A DNA stretch of 64,000 nucleotides from Bacteroidales bacterium (GTDB lineage Bacteria; Bacteroidota; Bacteroidia; Bacteroidales; Rikenellaceae), in contig CAJSYJ010000002.1 in the NCBI GenBank assembly GCA_910574205.1, positions 372,001 to 436,000 of the forward strand, in the 5' to 3' direction. How positions within the stretch are numbered: position 1 is the first letter of the stretch; every line of letters begins with the position of its first letter. Positions 8,630 through 16,496 of this stretch are shown one piece after another. A model generated the notes under the pieces. That model saw only the letters and a program-made list of their open reading frames with translations. It was not told the origin of the DNA and did no database searches. A program made the position numbers and the translations under genes.

Positions 8630-9325
8630 TTATTTTGATTCGTCAATTCTCTTTTGCAGTCCGTATACGGCATCCAGTACCATAGGCTCCATTACCGTGC
8701 GGTAACACTCCGCGTTCGGGTGGCAGGTATCCTCGCTCCACCGGGGCGGGATGCCGCCGTCCTCGCCTACAAGACGGCTGTGGTAGTCCAGATAAGGTAT
8801 CGAGTTGCGCCCGGCATAGTCGCGTATCATGGCATTCAGTTCGACGACCTTCGCCGCCGGTTCGATCCCCTCGCGCCACCAGAAGCGGCTCGCGGGCGGT
8901 ATCGAGCACAGTATGACCGCTATGCCGTTGGCACGCGCCAGCTCGCACATCGATATGAGGTTGCCCAACGTATTTTCGGGTAATATGTATCCGCCGTTGC
9001 GGGCTATGTCGTTGGTGCCGGCCATGATGACGACGACCTGCGGCCGCAGGTCGATCACGTCGCGGCGGAAGCGCACAAGCATCTGACTGGTGGTCTGGCC
9101 GCTTATACCGCGTCCGACGAAATCGTTCAACGTAAAGAAATCGGGATCCTGCTGCGCCCAGATGTCGGTTATCGAGTCGCCCATAAAGACTGCCCTCGCA
9201 CCGCTCTGCGCACCGGCATTGGCCTCGGCATAGCGTCCGAACTGCGCCCAGTCGTCGTCCTGCGCCGTCGCCCCTATCGTCGACAGCGTAAGCAGTATGA
9301 CCGTAAGTATACGTTCGAGAGACAT
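8630..9325 (-). CDS. Secreted SGNH/GDSL-family hydrolase
   Basis: A signal peptide (about residues 1-21, ending IGATAQ) precedes an SGNH hydrolase domain of normal size. The four blocks are present: GDSIT with the nucleophile Ser at about 51, the Gly of GISGQT, the Asn of GTND, and the DTCHP motif giving Asp199 and His202. The fold hydrolyses esters, often acetyl groups on glycans, or acts as a lysophospholipase; here it acts outside the cytoplasm. It is the first gene of the six-gene operon and is preceded by a promoter element. The Trp pair (FWWREG) is typical of the PAF acetylhydrolase-like subgroup seen in Bacteroidota. Confidence 0.9.
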   Translation of the reverse strand: MSLERILTVILLTLSTIGATAQDDDWAQFGRYAEANAGAQSGARAVFMGDSITDIWAQQDPDFFTLNDFVGRGISGQTTSQMLVRFRRDVIDLRPQVVVIMAGTNDIARNGGYILPENTLGNLISMCELARANGIAVILCSIPPASRFWWREGIEPAAKVVELNAMIRDYAGRNSIPYLDYHSRLVGEDGGIPPRWSEDTCHPNAECYRTVMEPMVLDAVYGLQKRIDESK

Positions 9326-9346
9326 ATCGCCGGAAATTTAGCGTAA

Positions 9347-9354
9347 CAAAGATA
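9347..9354 (-). promoter_or_regulatory. -7 promoter element for the SGNH-to-ABC-F operon
   Basis: On the minus strand the bases read TATCTTTG, an exact TAnnTTTG match, 21 bases before the ATG at 9325. A TTG lies 23 bases further upstream, slightly beyond the usual spacing. Confidence 0.5.
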
Positions 9355-9420
9355 CTATATATTTTTTAATCGACATGCAATTTTCGCTCTGTTTTTATCC
9401 GCAATAGGTAATAATACTTA

Positions 9421-9452
9421 TTGCCCGCGCATGAATTTTATACTAAATTTGC
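9421..9452 (+). promoter_or_regulatory. Promoter of the cysteate synthase-manA operon
   Basis: TTG at 9421-9423 and TAAATTTGC at 9444-9452 are separated by 20 bases, a complete Bacteroidota promoter. It places the transcript start near 9458, which rules out the GTG at 9453 as start codon and supports the ATG at 9483. Confidence 0.7.
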
Positions 9453-9482
9453 GTGCGAAACCGAATAACGTACAAATCCGCT

Positions 9483-10778
9483 ATGAATATGATCGACCCG
9501 ACGCAATATAAATTGAAGTGCGTGAAGACCGACCGCGAGTTCGCCGACGAAGGCTGGATGCTCGACGATCCGCAGTGCAAGGAGCCGTCGCTCGTGCGCA
9601 CCGTTTACCAGAAAAGACAGATCGAAGTCAAGTCCGACGACTACGGCCTCTACAAATTCGCCGACTGGCTGCCCGTAAGACGCATGCTCGAAGGATCGGC
9701 CGCGCCCGTTACATACAAGAGCGAGGCTCTGGCGGCAAGGCTCGGGCTCGAAAACCTATATATAACGCTCAGCGGCTACTGCCCCTCGCGAGGTGCGACG
9801 ATGACCACCTGCTCGTTCAAGGAGACCGAGGCATACAGCGTATGCGCCCGCATCGACGAGCGTCACGCCGACAAGGTGCTGGTCGTAGCCTCGGCCGGCA
9901 ATACGGCACGCGCCTTCGCCAAGGTATGCTCCGAGAACAACATACGCCTGCTGCTGGCGGTGCCCTACGACAATCTGTCGGCGCTCTGGTTCGAAAAGCC
10001 GCTCAATCCCTGCGTCAAGCTCATCGCATGCGAAAAGGGAGGCGACTACTTCGACGCCATAAACCTCAGCAATATAGCTCTCAAATCGCCTATGTTCTAC
10101 GCCGAGGGCGGCGCCAAGAACGTCGCTCGCCGCGACGGCATGGCAACCACCGTACTCTCGGCCGCGACGGCCATAGGACGCATCCCCGACTACTATTTTC
10201 AGGCCGTCGGCAGCGGCACCGGCGCCATAGCCGCATGGGAGGCCAATATGCGCCTTATCGAGGACGGCCGCTTCGGCGACAATACCATGAAGCTCATCGT
10301 ATCGCAGAATGCGCCGTTCGTTCCGATGTACGACGCATGGCGCGTAGACTCGCGCGAGATGCTGCCTTACGGCGCGGCCAAGGCCCGGCGCGACGCCGAG
10401 CGCATCGACGCCAAGGTGCTCTCCAACCGCAAGCCGCCCTACTCGCTGGCGGGCGGTCTGTACGACGCGCTCAAAGCCTCGGGCGGAGATATCATGGTCG
10501 CCACCAACGCACAGGCGCGCCGCGCCAAGAAGATCTTCCTCGAAACCGAGGGCATCGACATATACTCGGCTCCGGCCGTCGCTCTGGCCTCGCTCATCAA
10601 GATGAAGGACGAAGGCAGAATAGATCCCTCGGCATGTATCATGCTCAACATAACGGGCGCCGGCGAGGAGCTTATGTTCCGCGGCAAGGAGCTCCACTAC
10701 CTCAAACCCGACCGCGTATTCCCGCTCACACCCGATGCCGAGCAGGTCATAGCGGCCGTCGAGGCTATGTTCGAATAA
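9483..10778 (+). CDS. Probable cysteate synthase (PLP-dependent, threonine-synthase-like)
   Basis: The 431-residue protein is a fold-type II PLP enzyme related to threonine synthase but with the distinctive N-terminus (LKCVKTDREFADEGWMLDD, then SLVRTVY) of the cysteate synthase family known from methanogens and Bacteroidota. The PLP lysine is in ATMTTCSFKETEA (Lys about 113), and AVGSGTGAIAAWEA is the phosphate-binding Gly-rich loop. Cysteate synthase makes L-cysteate from phosphoserine and sulfite; in Alistipes-type bacteria cysteate is condensed with an acyl group to start capnine and sulfonolipid synthesis. The other pathway genes are not in this window. manA follows after 21 bases, so the two probably share a transcript. 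The alternative is an ordinary threonine synthase, which I consider less likely. Confidence 0.72.
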   Translation: MNMIDPTQYKLKCVKTDREFADEGWMLDDPQCKEPSLVRTVYQKRQIEVKSDDYGLYKFADWLPVRRMLEGSAAPVTYKSEALAARLGLENLYITLSGYCPSRGATMTTCSFKETEAYSVCARIDERHADKVLVVASAGNTARAFAKVCSENNIRLLLAVPYDNLSALWFEKPLNPCVKLIACEKGGDYFDAINLSNIALKSPMFYAEGGAKNVARRDGMATTVLSAATAIGRIPDYYFQAVGSGTGAIAAWEANMRLIEDGRFGDNTMKLIVSQNAPFVPMYDAWRVDSREMLPYGAAKARRDAERIDAKVLSNRKPPYSLAGGLYDALKASGGDIMVATNAQARRAKKIFLETEGIDIYSAPAVALASLIKMKDEGRIDPSACIMLNITGAGEELMFRGKELHYLKPDRVFPLTPDAEQVIAAVEAMFE

Positions 10779-10799
10779 CGTTCATAAAACATCCGCACG

Positions 10800-11786
10800 A
10801 TGCTCTATCCTATAAAATTCCGTCCGCGCGTCAAAGAGCGCATCTGGGGCGGCCATGCCATAGCCGCGATGAAAGCGGGTTCGGGGGCGAGACTCTCGCC
10901 CGACAAGCTCTACGGCGAGAGCTGGGAGCTCTCCTCGGTCAGCGGCGACGTGTCGGTGGTGGCCAACGGATTTCTGAAAGGCAACGATCTGAACGAGATC
11001 GTAGAGGTATACATGGGCGATCTGGTAGGCGAGAAGATATTCGAAAGGTACGGAATAGGATTTCCGCTGCTGGTCAAATATCTCGACTGCAACGACGTAT
11101 TATCGGTGCAGGTGCACCCCGACGACACTCTGGCCGCCGAGCGGCACGACTCTGCGGGCAAAACCGAGATGTGGTATGTGGTCGACTGCAAGCCCGGCGC
11201 GGCATTGTACGTCGGCTTCAAGAATCCCGAAATCACGCGCGAGGAGTATATCGAAGCCGTAGCCAAGTCGACGCTGCCCGAGCTGCTCAACCGCATCGAA
11301 GTAAGCCCCGGCGACATATTCTTCATCCCGGCGGGCGTCGTCCACGCACTGGGTGCAGGCATCGAGGTAATAGAGATACAACAGACATCGGACATTACCT
11401 ACCGCATATACGACTGGGACAGAGTCGACGCCTCGGGCAGACCGCGCGAGCTGCATACGGCGCTGGCGGTCGACGCGATCGACTTCTCGGCCGATGCGCG
11501 CGAGCTGCATAAGCACTACCGCAGCAGCGGCGGCGCCGGCGCCGCAGAGGTCATATCGTGCGACTATTTCAACGTCTCGGTGGTCGAGGTCGCATCCGAG
11601 CTCGAACGCGACCGCATGGGCATCGACTCGTTTACCGTATACGTATGTATCGACGGCACGGCCGAGATAACATCCGAAGGCGGCAGCGAGCGCATCGCAC
11701 GCGGCGAAGCCATTCTCATTCCAGCCGAAGCCGACAGCGTAAAGATCAACGGCTGCTGCCGACTGCTCGAAGTATACGTAAAATAG
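10800..11786 (+). CDS. manA: Mannose-6-phosphate isomerase, class I
   Basis: This cytoplasmic zinc enzyme interconverts mannose 6-phosphate and fructose 6-phosphate, feeding GDP-mannose and glycan synthesis or mannose catabolism. The short 328-residue form is usual for Bacteroidota and Gram-positive bacteria. Metal ligands are visible in the cupin: SVQVHPDD (Gln104 and His106), KTEMWYV (Glu123) and PAGVVHALGAG (His182). It opens with FRPRVKERIWGG, matching the family's N-terminal strand. It lies 21 bases after the cysteate synthase gene and is closed by a strong terminator. Confidence 0.95.
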   Translation: MLYPIKFRPRVKERIWGGHAIAAMKAGSGARLSPDKLYGESWELSSVSGDVSVVANGFLKGNDLNEIVEVYMGDLVGEKIFERYGIGFPLLVKYLDCNDVLSVQVHPDDTLAAERHDSAGKTEMWYVVDCKPGAALYVGFKNPEITREEYIEAVAKSTLPELLNRIEVSPGDIFFIPAGVVHALGAGIEVIEIQQTSDITYRIYDWDRVDASGRPRELHTALAVDAIDFSADARELHKHYRSSGGAGAAEVISCDYFNVSVVEVASELERDRMGIDSFTVYVCIDGTAEITSEGGSERIARGEAILIPAEADSVKINGCCRLLEVYVK

Positions 11787-11823
11787 TGCTGCCGGCAACC
11801 AAGGCACGGCCTCGCCAAGATAT

Positions 11824-11852
11824 GTCCTCCGCACTGCGGGGGACTTTTTTTT
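11824..11852 (+). terminator. Terminator of the cysteate synthase-manA operon
   Basis: A 9-bp stem (GTCCTCCGC, 11824-11832, with 11836-11844, one G-U pair) closes a 3-base loop and is followed by eight T. Confidence 0.85.
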
Positions 11853-12010
11853 CGGTCAGCGAATCCTCTCCGCCGCCCGACGGCCGCAGCTTCGCCGAGG
11901 GTCGTCCGAGGGCGGCAGGCCGCAGGGTATTGTTTTTGCAATGTACATGACAACATATTTTCGGCGTATCGCCCTACATGGTCGAACGCACTAACTAAAA
12001 ATTTGATGTT

Positions 12011-12268
12011 ATGTTTATACTTTGGTATTTGTTGATCGGTCTGGTAGCCGGATGGATTGCCAACATGATCGTCAAGGGCGGAAGCTCGGGATTGATAGTC
12101 AACCTCATTGTGGGTATCGTCGGCGGTTTGCTGGGCGGTTGGATGTTTTCGTGGTTCGGCGTGGTGCCCACGGGCACCTTCGGCAGCATACTCTGCTCGG
12201 TAGCCGGTGCGATCATACTGTTGTGGATAGCGGCGCTGATCCGCCCGTCGAGAACCGCCGCAAGGTAG
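12011..12268 (+). CDS. GlsB/YeaQ/YmgE-family small membrane protein
   Basis: The 85-residue protein has three hydrophobic segments (about residues 2-18, 27-45 and 56-75) with Gly-rich packing (GLVAGWIANMIVKGG, GIVGGLLGGWMF) that is the signature of the transglycosylase-associated protein family (PF04226). Members are inner-membrane proteins often induced by envelope or general stress; their molecular role is not established. It appears to be transcribed alone and ends at a strong hairpin at 12291-12330. Confidence 0.9.
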   Translation: MFILWYLLIGLVAGWIANMIVKGGSSGLIVNLIVGIVGGLLGGWMFSWFGVVPTGTFGSILCSVAGAIILLWIAALIRPSRTAAR

Positions 12269-12290
12269 TCTCAGACATATCGCAATGAAA

Positions 12291-12330
12291 CGAATCCCCC
12301 GCGGCGCATCATCGCACTGCGGGGGATTCG
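12291..12330. terminator. Hairpin between converging genes
   Basis: A perfect 12-bp stem (CGAATCCCCCGC at 12291-12302 with 12319-12330) separates the GlsB-type gene from the converging DUF486 gene, so it may serve both. There is no long T run on either side. Confidence 0.65.
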
Positions 12331-12345
12331 GTTAACCGCTCCGCC

Positions 12346-12714
12346 CTACTTTCGGAATATGAAGTATACGGCCAGAACGAGACATGCGAATCCGGCCAGA
12401 TGATTCCATTTAAGCGAGTCGCCCTTCATGAACAGCACCACGAACAGCGTGAATACCACCAGCGACACCACCTCCTGAATTACCTTCAACTGCCATATCG
12501 TAAAGGGGCCTCCGAGCTCGGCGCTGCCCAGACGGTTGGCCGGCACCTGAAAGCAGTATTCGAACAGAGCCACGCCCCAGCTCAGAACGACGATCGCCGC
12601 CAACGACCACTTTTCGAGTCGCGACTTGAAGGCTATGTGGCCGTACCACGCCAGCGTCATGAAGATGTTTGAGCATACCAGAAGCAGAATGGTCGAAGCA
12701 CCGCGTAAAAACAT
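12346..12714 (-). CDS. DUF486 / DMT-like small membrane protein
   Basis: The protein has four hydrophobic segments and ends HLAGFACLVLAVYFIFRK, matching DUF486 (PF04342), a family of four-helix membrane proteins distantly related to small multidrug-resistance exporters. The internal segment ALFEYCFQVPANRLG is its best conserved motif. The frame is open to 12771, but the promoter at 12741-12771 shows that translation starts at the ATG at 12714 (MFLRGASTIL), giving 122 residues, the normal family length. No substrate is known. Confidence 0.85.
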   Translation of the reverse strand: MFLRGASTILLLVCSNIFMTLAWYGHIAFKSRLEKWSLAAIVVLSWGVALFEYCFQVPANRLGSAELGGPFTIWQLKVIQEVVSLVVFTLFVVLFMKGDSLKWNHLAGFACLVLAVYFIFRK

Positions 12715-12740
12715 ATCTGAAAAAAAATTAATAACGAGAT

Positions 12741-12771
12741 GCAAAGATAGCGAAAGTCTCGGCATAATCAA
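12741..12771 (-). promoter_or_regulatory. Promoter of the DUF486 gene
   Basis: On the minus strand TTG (12771-12769) and TATCTTTGC (12749-12741) are 19 bases apart. The site lies inside the longest reading frame and so fixes the start downstream, at 12714. Confidence 0.65.
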
Positions 12772-12958
12772 GCCATATACTCGAATATGCCGAGACGGAG
12801 TAGTTCAGCCGAGCACGAGCAGGCAAACCGGAAGCCGTACCGGCACGATATGCCGGCACCCGAAAATAATTTTCGAAATATATCCGCCTCCGATTGCGAG
12901 ATATTATATAATTGTATAATTTTACGTGCGATTATTGCAATAATTAATATCCGAATTA

Positions 12959-14983
12959 ATGAATAAATTTTTAGAATTATCCGTCATGGGAGTTTTTGCA
13001 GTCGCCGCAGGCGCATCTGCCGCAAAGCCCGAATCCGCGGAAAAGCCGTGGATCGTCGACCGCTTCGACGACATCAAGGTCATCCGCTACGAGGTTCCCG
13101 GATTCGAGAGTTTGCCGCTCAGAGAGAAGGAGCTGATATACTATCTGTCGGAGGCCGCCAAGTGCGGACGCGACATCCTTTTCGACCAGAATTTCAAATA
13201 CAATCTGGTCATACGACACACGTTGGAACGTATATACAACGACACCGACGACCGCGATTCGGCCGACTTCAAGGCATTGGAGAAGTATCTCAAAAAGATG
13301 TGGTTCGCCAACGGCATACACCACCACTACTCCAACGACAAGTTCCGCCCCGAGTTCGCCGAGAAGTGGCTGCGCGAGCAGATCGACCGCTACGTCTACT
13401 CGGACGATCTCGACATTCCGGTCGATTTCCTCTGCGCGATACTCTACGACCCCGACATGTACCCCTCGCGTCTGAACCAGACGGCAGGCGCCGACGTGAT
13501 ACTTACCTCGGCCAACAACTATTACGAGGGTGTCGACCAGCAGCAGGTCGAGGAGTTCTATGCCCGCATGGCCGAGCAGCACAAGGACGACAAGGAACCC
13601 ATATCCTACGGCCTTAACTCGAAGCTCATGGCCGACGAAGAGGGCAACGTCGTCGAGCGCGTATGGCGCGTGGGCGGCATGTATTCGCCCGCAATCGAGA
13701 AGATAGTCTACTGGCTCGACAAGGCCGCCGAGGTGGCCGAGCCGGTGCAGCGACGCACGATCGAGGCTCTGGCTAAGTACTACCGCACGGGCGATCTTAA
13801 CGACTTCGACGCATACAATATCCTTTGGGTCAAGGATCTCGAATCGAACGTCGACTTCGTGAACGGCTTCATCGAGGATTACGGCGACCCGCTCGGCCGC
13901 AAGGCTTCGTGGGAGGCAAACGTAAACTTCCGCGACGAGCAGGCATGCCGCCGCACCGAGATCATATCGGCCAACGCTCAGTGGTTCGAGGACAACTCGC
14001 CCGTCGATCCCGCATACAAGAAGAAGACGGTCAAGGGCGTATCGGCCAAGGTCATTACCGTGGCGATGCTCGGCGGCGACTGCTACCCCGCAACGCCGAT
14101 CGGCATCAACCTGCCCAACGCCGACTGGATCCGCAAGGAATACGGCTCGAAGTCGGTGACTATCGACAACATCACTTACGCATACGACAAGGCCGCCCAC
14201 GGCAACGGTTTCACGGAGGAGTTCGTTCTGCGACGCGAGGACCGCGAACGCATGGACAAATACGGCAAGCTGGCCGACGACCTGCACACCGACCTGCACG
14301 AGTGCCTGGGTCACGGCTCGGGACAGCTGGCGCCCGGCACCAAGGGCACCGAGCTACGCACCTACACCTCGACGTTGGAGGAGGCGCGCGCCGACCTGTT
14401 CGGCCTCTATTATCTGGGCGACGAGAAGCTGGTCGAGCTGGGTCTCATACCCTCGCTCGACGTGGCATGGGCACAGTACGCCGACTACATCATGAACGGC
14501 ATGATGACGCAGCTCTCGCGCATCGAGCCTGGCAAGAATGTCGAGGAGTCGCACATGCGCAACCGCAAGCTCATCGCCGAGTGGTGCTATGAAAAGGGAC
14601 GCGACGACAATGTCATCGAGTGGGTGGTCGACAACGGCAAGCGCTATATTGTGGTCAACGACTTCCGCCGCCTGCGCGAGCTGTTCGGCGAGCTGCTCCG
14701 CGAGGTGCAGCGCATCAAGAGCGAGGGCGACTACGAGGCCGGCAAGCAGCTCGTCGAGCGCTACGCCGTAGCCGTCGACGCCGATCTGCACGACGAGGTG
14801 CTGAGACGCTACCGCGCACTGAACATCGAACCTTACGGAGGATTCGTCAACCCCGAGTACCGTCTCGTATACGATCCGACCGGCACGAAGGTGGTCGACG
14901 TCGAGATATCTTATCCGGCCGACTACGTGCAGCAGATGCTCGGCTACGGCCGCGAATACTCTCTGCTGCCGAATCTTAATTGA
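12959..14983 (+). CDS. Dipeptidyl peptidase III (M49 family zinc peptidase)
   Basis: The 674-residue protein carries HECLGH at about residues 447-452, the six-residue HExxGH zinc motif unique to family M49, and EEARAD near 474-479, which supplies the third ligand. Such enzymes remove dipeptides from the N-terminus of short peptides. The first 22 residues (MNKFLELSVMGVFAVAAGASA) look like a signal peptide, so export to the periplasm is likely. It has its own upstream AT-rich region and ends at a terminator, so it appears monocistronic. Length and motif both match the M49 enzyme of Bacteroides thetaiotaomicron. Confidence 0.92.
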   Translation: MNKFLELSVMGVFAVAAGASAAKPESAEKPWIVDRFDDIKVIRYEVPGFESLPLREKELIYYLSEAAKCGRDILFDQNFKYNLVIRHTLERIYNDTDDRDSADFKALEKYLKKMWFANGIHHHYSNDKFRPEFAEKWLREQIDRYVYSDDLDIPVDFLCAILYDPDMYPSRLNQTAGADVILTSANNYYEGVDQQQVEEFYARMAEQHKDDKEPISYGLNSKLMADEEGNVVERVWRVGGMYSPAIEKIVYWLDKAAEVAEPVQRRTIEALAKYYRTGDLNDFDAYNILWVKDLESNVDFVNGFIEDYGDPLGRKASWEANVNFRDEQACRRTEIISANAQWFEDNSPVDPAYKKKTVKGVSAKVITVAMLGGDCYPATPIGINLPNADWIRKEYGSKSVTIDNITYAYDKAAHGNGFTEEFVLRREDRERMDKYGKLADDLHTDLHECLGHGSGQLAPGTKGTELRTYTSTLEEARADLFGLYYLGDEKLVELGLIPSLDVAWAQYADYIMNGMMTQLSRIEPGKNVEESHMRNRKLIAEWCYEKGRDDNVIEWVVDNGKRYIVVNDFRRLRELFGELLREVQRIKSEGDYEAGKQLVERYAVAVDADLHDEVLRRYRALNIEPYGGFVNPEYRLVYDPTGTKVVDVEISYPADYVQQMLGYGREYSLLPNLN

Positions 14984-15004
14984 TCGTCAGCGGTGCGAAC
15001 GACG

Positions 15005-15032
15005 AAAAGAGGCCGTTTTTTCGGTCTCTTTT
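15005..15032 (+). terminator. Terminator after the dipeptidyl peptidase gene
   Basis: An 11-bp stem (AAAAGAGGCCG, 15005-15015, with 15022-15032, one G-U pair) with a six-T loop lies 22 bases after the stop codon. Confidence 0.7.
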
Positions 15033-15033
15033 C

Positions 15034-15064
15034 TTGTTATCTCCATTTTAGTTTGTAACTTTGC
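15034..15064 (+). promoter_or_regulatory. Promoter of panC-panD
   Basis: TTG at 15034-15036 and TAACTTTGC at 15056-15064, 19 bases apart, lie 33 bases before the panC start and directly behind the preceding terminator. Confidence 0.75.
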
Positions 15065-15097
15065 CCCGCCTATTATAGGAGTTAAGATACCTGAAAA

Positions 15098-15934
15098 ATG
15101 AAGGTCATTAATACAGTCCGTGAGCTGCGCGAGGCACTCGCCGCGTGCGACTCCAACAACGTCGGATTCGTCCCCACCATGGGGGCGCTGCATGCAGGCC
15201 ACTGCTCGCTGGTGGAACGTGCGCGCCGCGAGAACGGCACGGTCGTAGTGAGCGTATTCGTCAACCCGACGCAGTTCAACGATAAGAACGATCTGAGAAA
15301 CTACCCCAGAACACCCGAAGAGGATTGCCGCATACTCGAACGCGCCGGCGCCGACATAGTATTCATGCCCGCCGTCGACGAGATATATCCCGAGCCCGAC
15401 ACGCGCACGTTCGACTTCGGTAAGATAGACAAGGTCATGGAGGGTGCCACGCGCCCAGGCCACTTCAACGGCGTGGCGCAGGTGGTCAGCCGTCTGTTCG
15501 CGATGGTCGAGCCGCGCAGAGCCTACTTCGGCGAGAAGGATTTCCAGCAGATAGCCGTCATCAAGGCCATGGTGGAGCAGTTGTCGCTTCCGGTCGAGAT
15601 CGTCGAGTGCCCGATAGTACGCGGCGAAGACGGTCTTGCGCTCTCGTCGCGCAACGCCCTTTTGGATGCGGAGCACCGTGCCGCGGCACCGCACATATAC
15701 CGCGTCATGCGGCAGTGCGCCGAGCGCAGCCGTAGCATGACACCCGCCGAGCTGCGGACATGGGTCGCCGCCGAGATCGAGCGCAACCCGCTTTTGAAGG
15801 TCGTCTATTTCGATGCCGTCGACGCCGCCACGATGCAGAGCGTCGAGAGCTGGGAGCAGTCGCCGCGTATTCAGGGCTGCATAGCAGTCATGGCGGGCGA
15901 GATACGTCTAATCGATAACATACGCATAAAGTAA
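15098..15934 (+). CDS. panC: Pantothenate synthetase (pantoate--beta-alanine ligase)
   Basis: PanC joins pantoate and beta-alanine with ATP to make pantothenate, the precursor of coenzyme A. The nucleotidyltransferase motif [11 protein letters not shown] is at residues 22-32, the KMSKS-like [10 protein letters not shown] near 181-190, and [12 protein letters not shown] lies in between. At 278 residues the length is standard. The stop codon overlaps the panD start by one base, so beta-alanine production and use are translationally coupled. The preceding promoter drives both genes. Confidence 0.97.
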   Translation: MKVINTVRELREALAACDSNNVGFVPTMGALHAGHCSLVERARRENGTVVVSVFVNPTQFNDKNDLRNYPRTPEEDCRILERAGADIVFMPAVDEIYPEPDTRTFDFGKIDKVMEGATRPGHFNGVAQVVSRLFAMVEPRRAYFGEKDFQQIAVIKAMVEQLSLPVEIVECPIVRGEDGLALSSRNALLDAEHRAAAPHIYRVMRQCAERSRSMTPAELRTWVAAEIERNPLLKVVYFDAVDAATMQSVESWEQSPRIQGCIAVMAGEIRLIDNIRIK

Positions 15935-16287
15935 TGTTGATCCAGAGATTGAAATCGAAGATTCACCGCGTGACGGTGACCGAAGCTAACCTGAATTACG
16001 TCGGAAGCATCACTATCGACGAGGAGCTGATGCAGGCCGCAGGCATAATCGAGGGCGAGAAGGTACAGATCGTCAACAACAACAACGGCGAGCGCTTGGA
16101 GACATACGTCATTCCGGGGCCGAAAGGCAGCGGCGCAATATGCCTCAACGGCGCTGCGGCGCGCAAGGCGGCCGTGGGCGATGTGGTCATCATAATATCG
16201 TACGGACTTATGGACATCGAGGAGGCGCGCACGTTCCGCCCGAGCGTCATATTCCCCGACGAGAAAACCAATCGTCTTGTAAAATAG
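15934..16287 (+). CDS. panD: Aspartate 1-decarboxylase
   Basis: PanD decarboxylates aspartate to beta-alanine for pantothenate synthesis. It is made as a 117-residue pro-enzyme that cleaves itself between Gly and Ser to create a pyruvoyl cofactor; the site is visible as NYVGSITID, Gly24-Ser25. The catalytic Tyr region [10 protein letters not shown] and the ending [12 protein letters not shown] are typical. It follows panC with a one-base overlap and is closed by a terminator. Confidence 0.97.
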   Translation: MLIQRLKSKIHRVTVTEANLNYVGSITIDEELMQAAGIIEGEKVQIVNNNNGERLETYVIPGPKGSGAICLNGAAARKAAVGDVVIIISYGLMDIEEARTFRPSVIFPDEKTNRLVK

Positions 16288-16310
16288 CGGCATAACCGCA
16301 CAATCGCAAT

Positions 16311-16342
16311 ACGCCCCGCGCCGAAAGGTACGGGGCGTTTTT
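16311..16342 (+). terminator. Terminator of panC-panD
   Basis: The stem ACGCCCCG/CGGGGCGT, extended inward around a GAAA tetraloop, spans 16311-16338 and is followed by a T run. Confidence 0.85.
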
Positions 16343-16407
16343 ATTGCACGACTGCCCGAAAAGTTTTTAGTCTGCCGAGAATCGCGTACTCGAAACAGTT
16401 GTCTGAT

Positions 16408-16444
16408 AATAAAAAGGGCTGCCTGAAACTTGTTAGGCAGCCCT
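16408..16444 (-). terminator. Terminator of the HAD-malQ operon
   Basis: A perfect 10-bp stem (AGGGCTGCCT, 16415-16424, with 16435-16444) is followed on the minus strand by a T run, 50 bases beyond the malQ stop. Confidence 0.8.
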
Positions 16445-16496
16445 GCTTCGTCGAACCGAGCCCGGGGCGATTCGTTCGGATCGCCCCGGCGCAGCA

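Noticed and set aside
9453..9482. GTG at 9453 as start of the cysteate synthase gene
   Set aside because: It lies directly after the -7 promoter element, so it would be before or at the transcript start; the ATG at 9483 is used instead.
11850..12000. Possible structured or regulatory RNA between manA terminator and the GlsB-type gene
   Set aside because: The GC-rich segment has local self-complementarity but no consistent fold, no promoter and no length typical of a known RNA.
14987..15694. Long minus-strand ORF antisense to panC
   Set aside because: Shadow of a real gene caused by GC-rich codon bias; no family features and no promoter.
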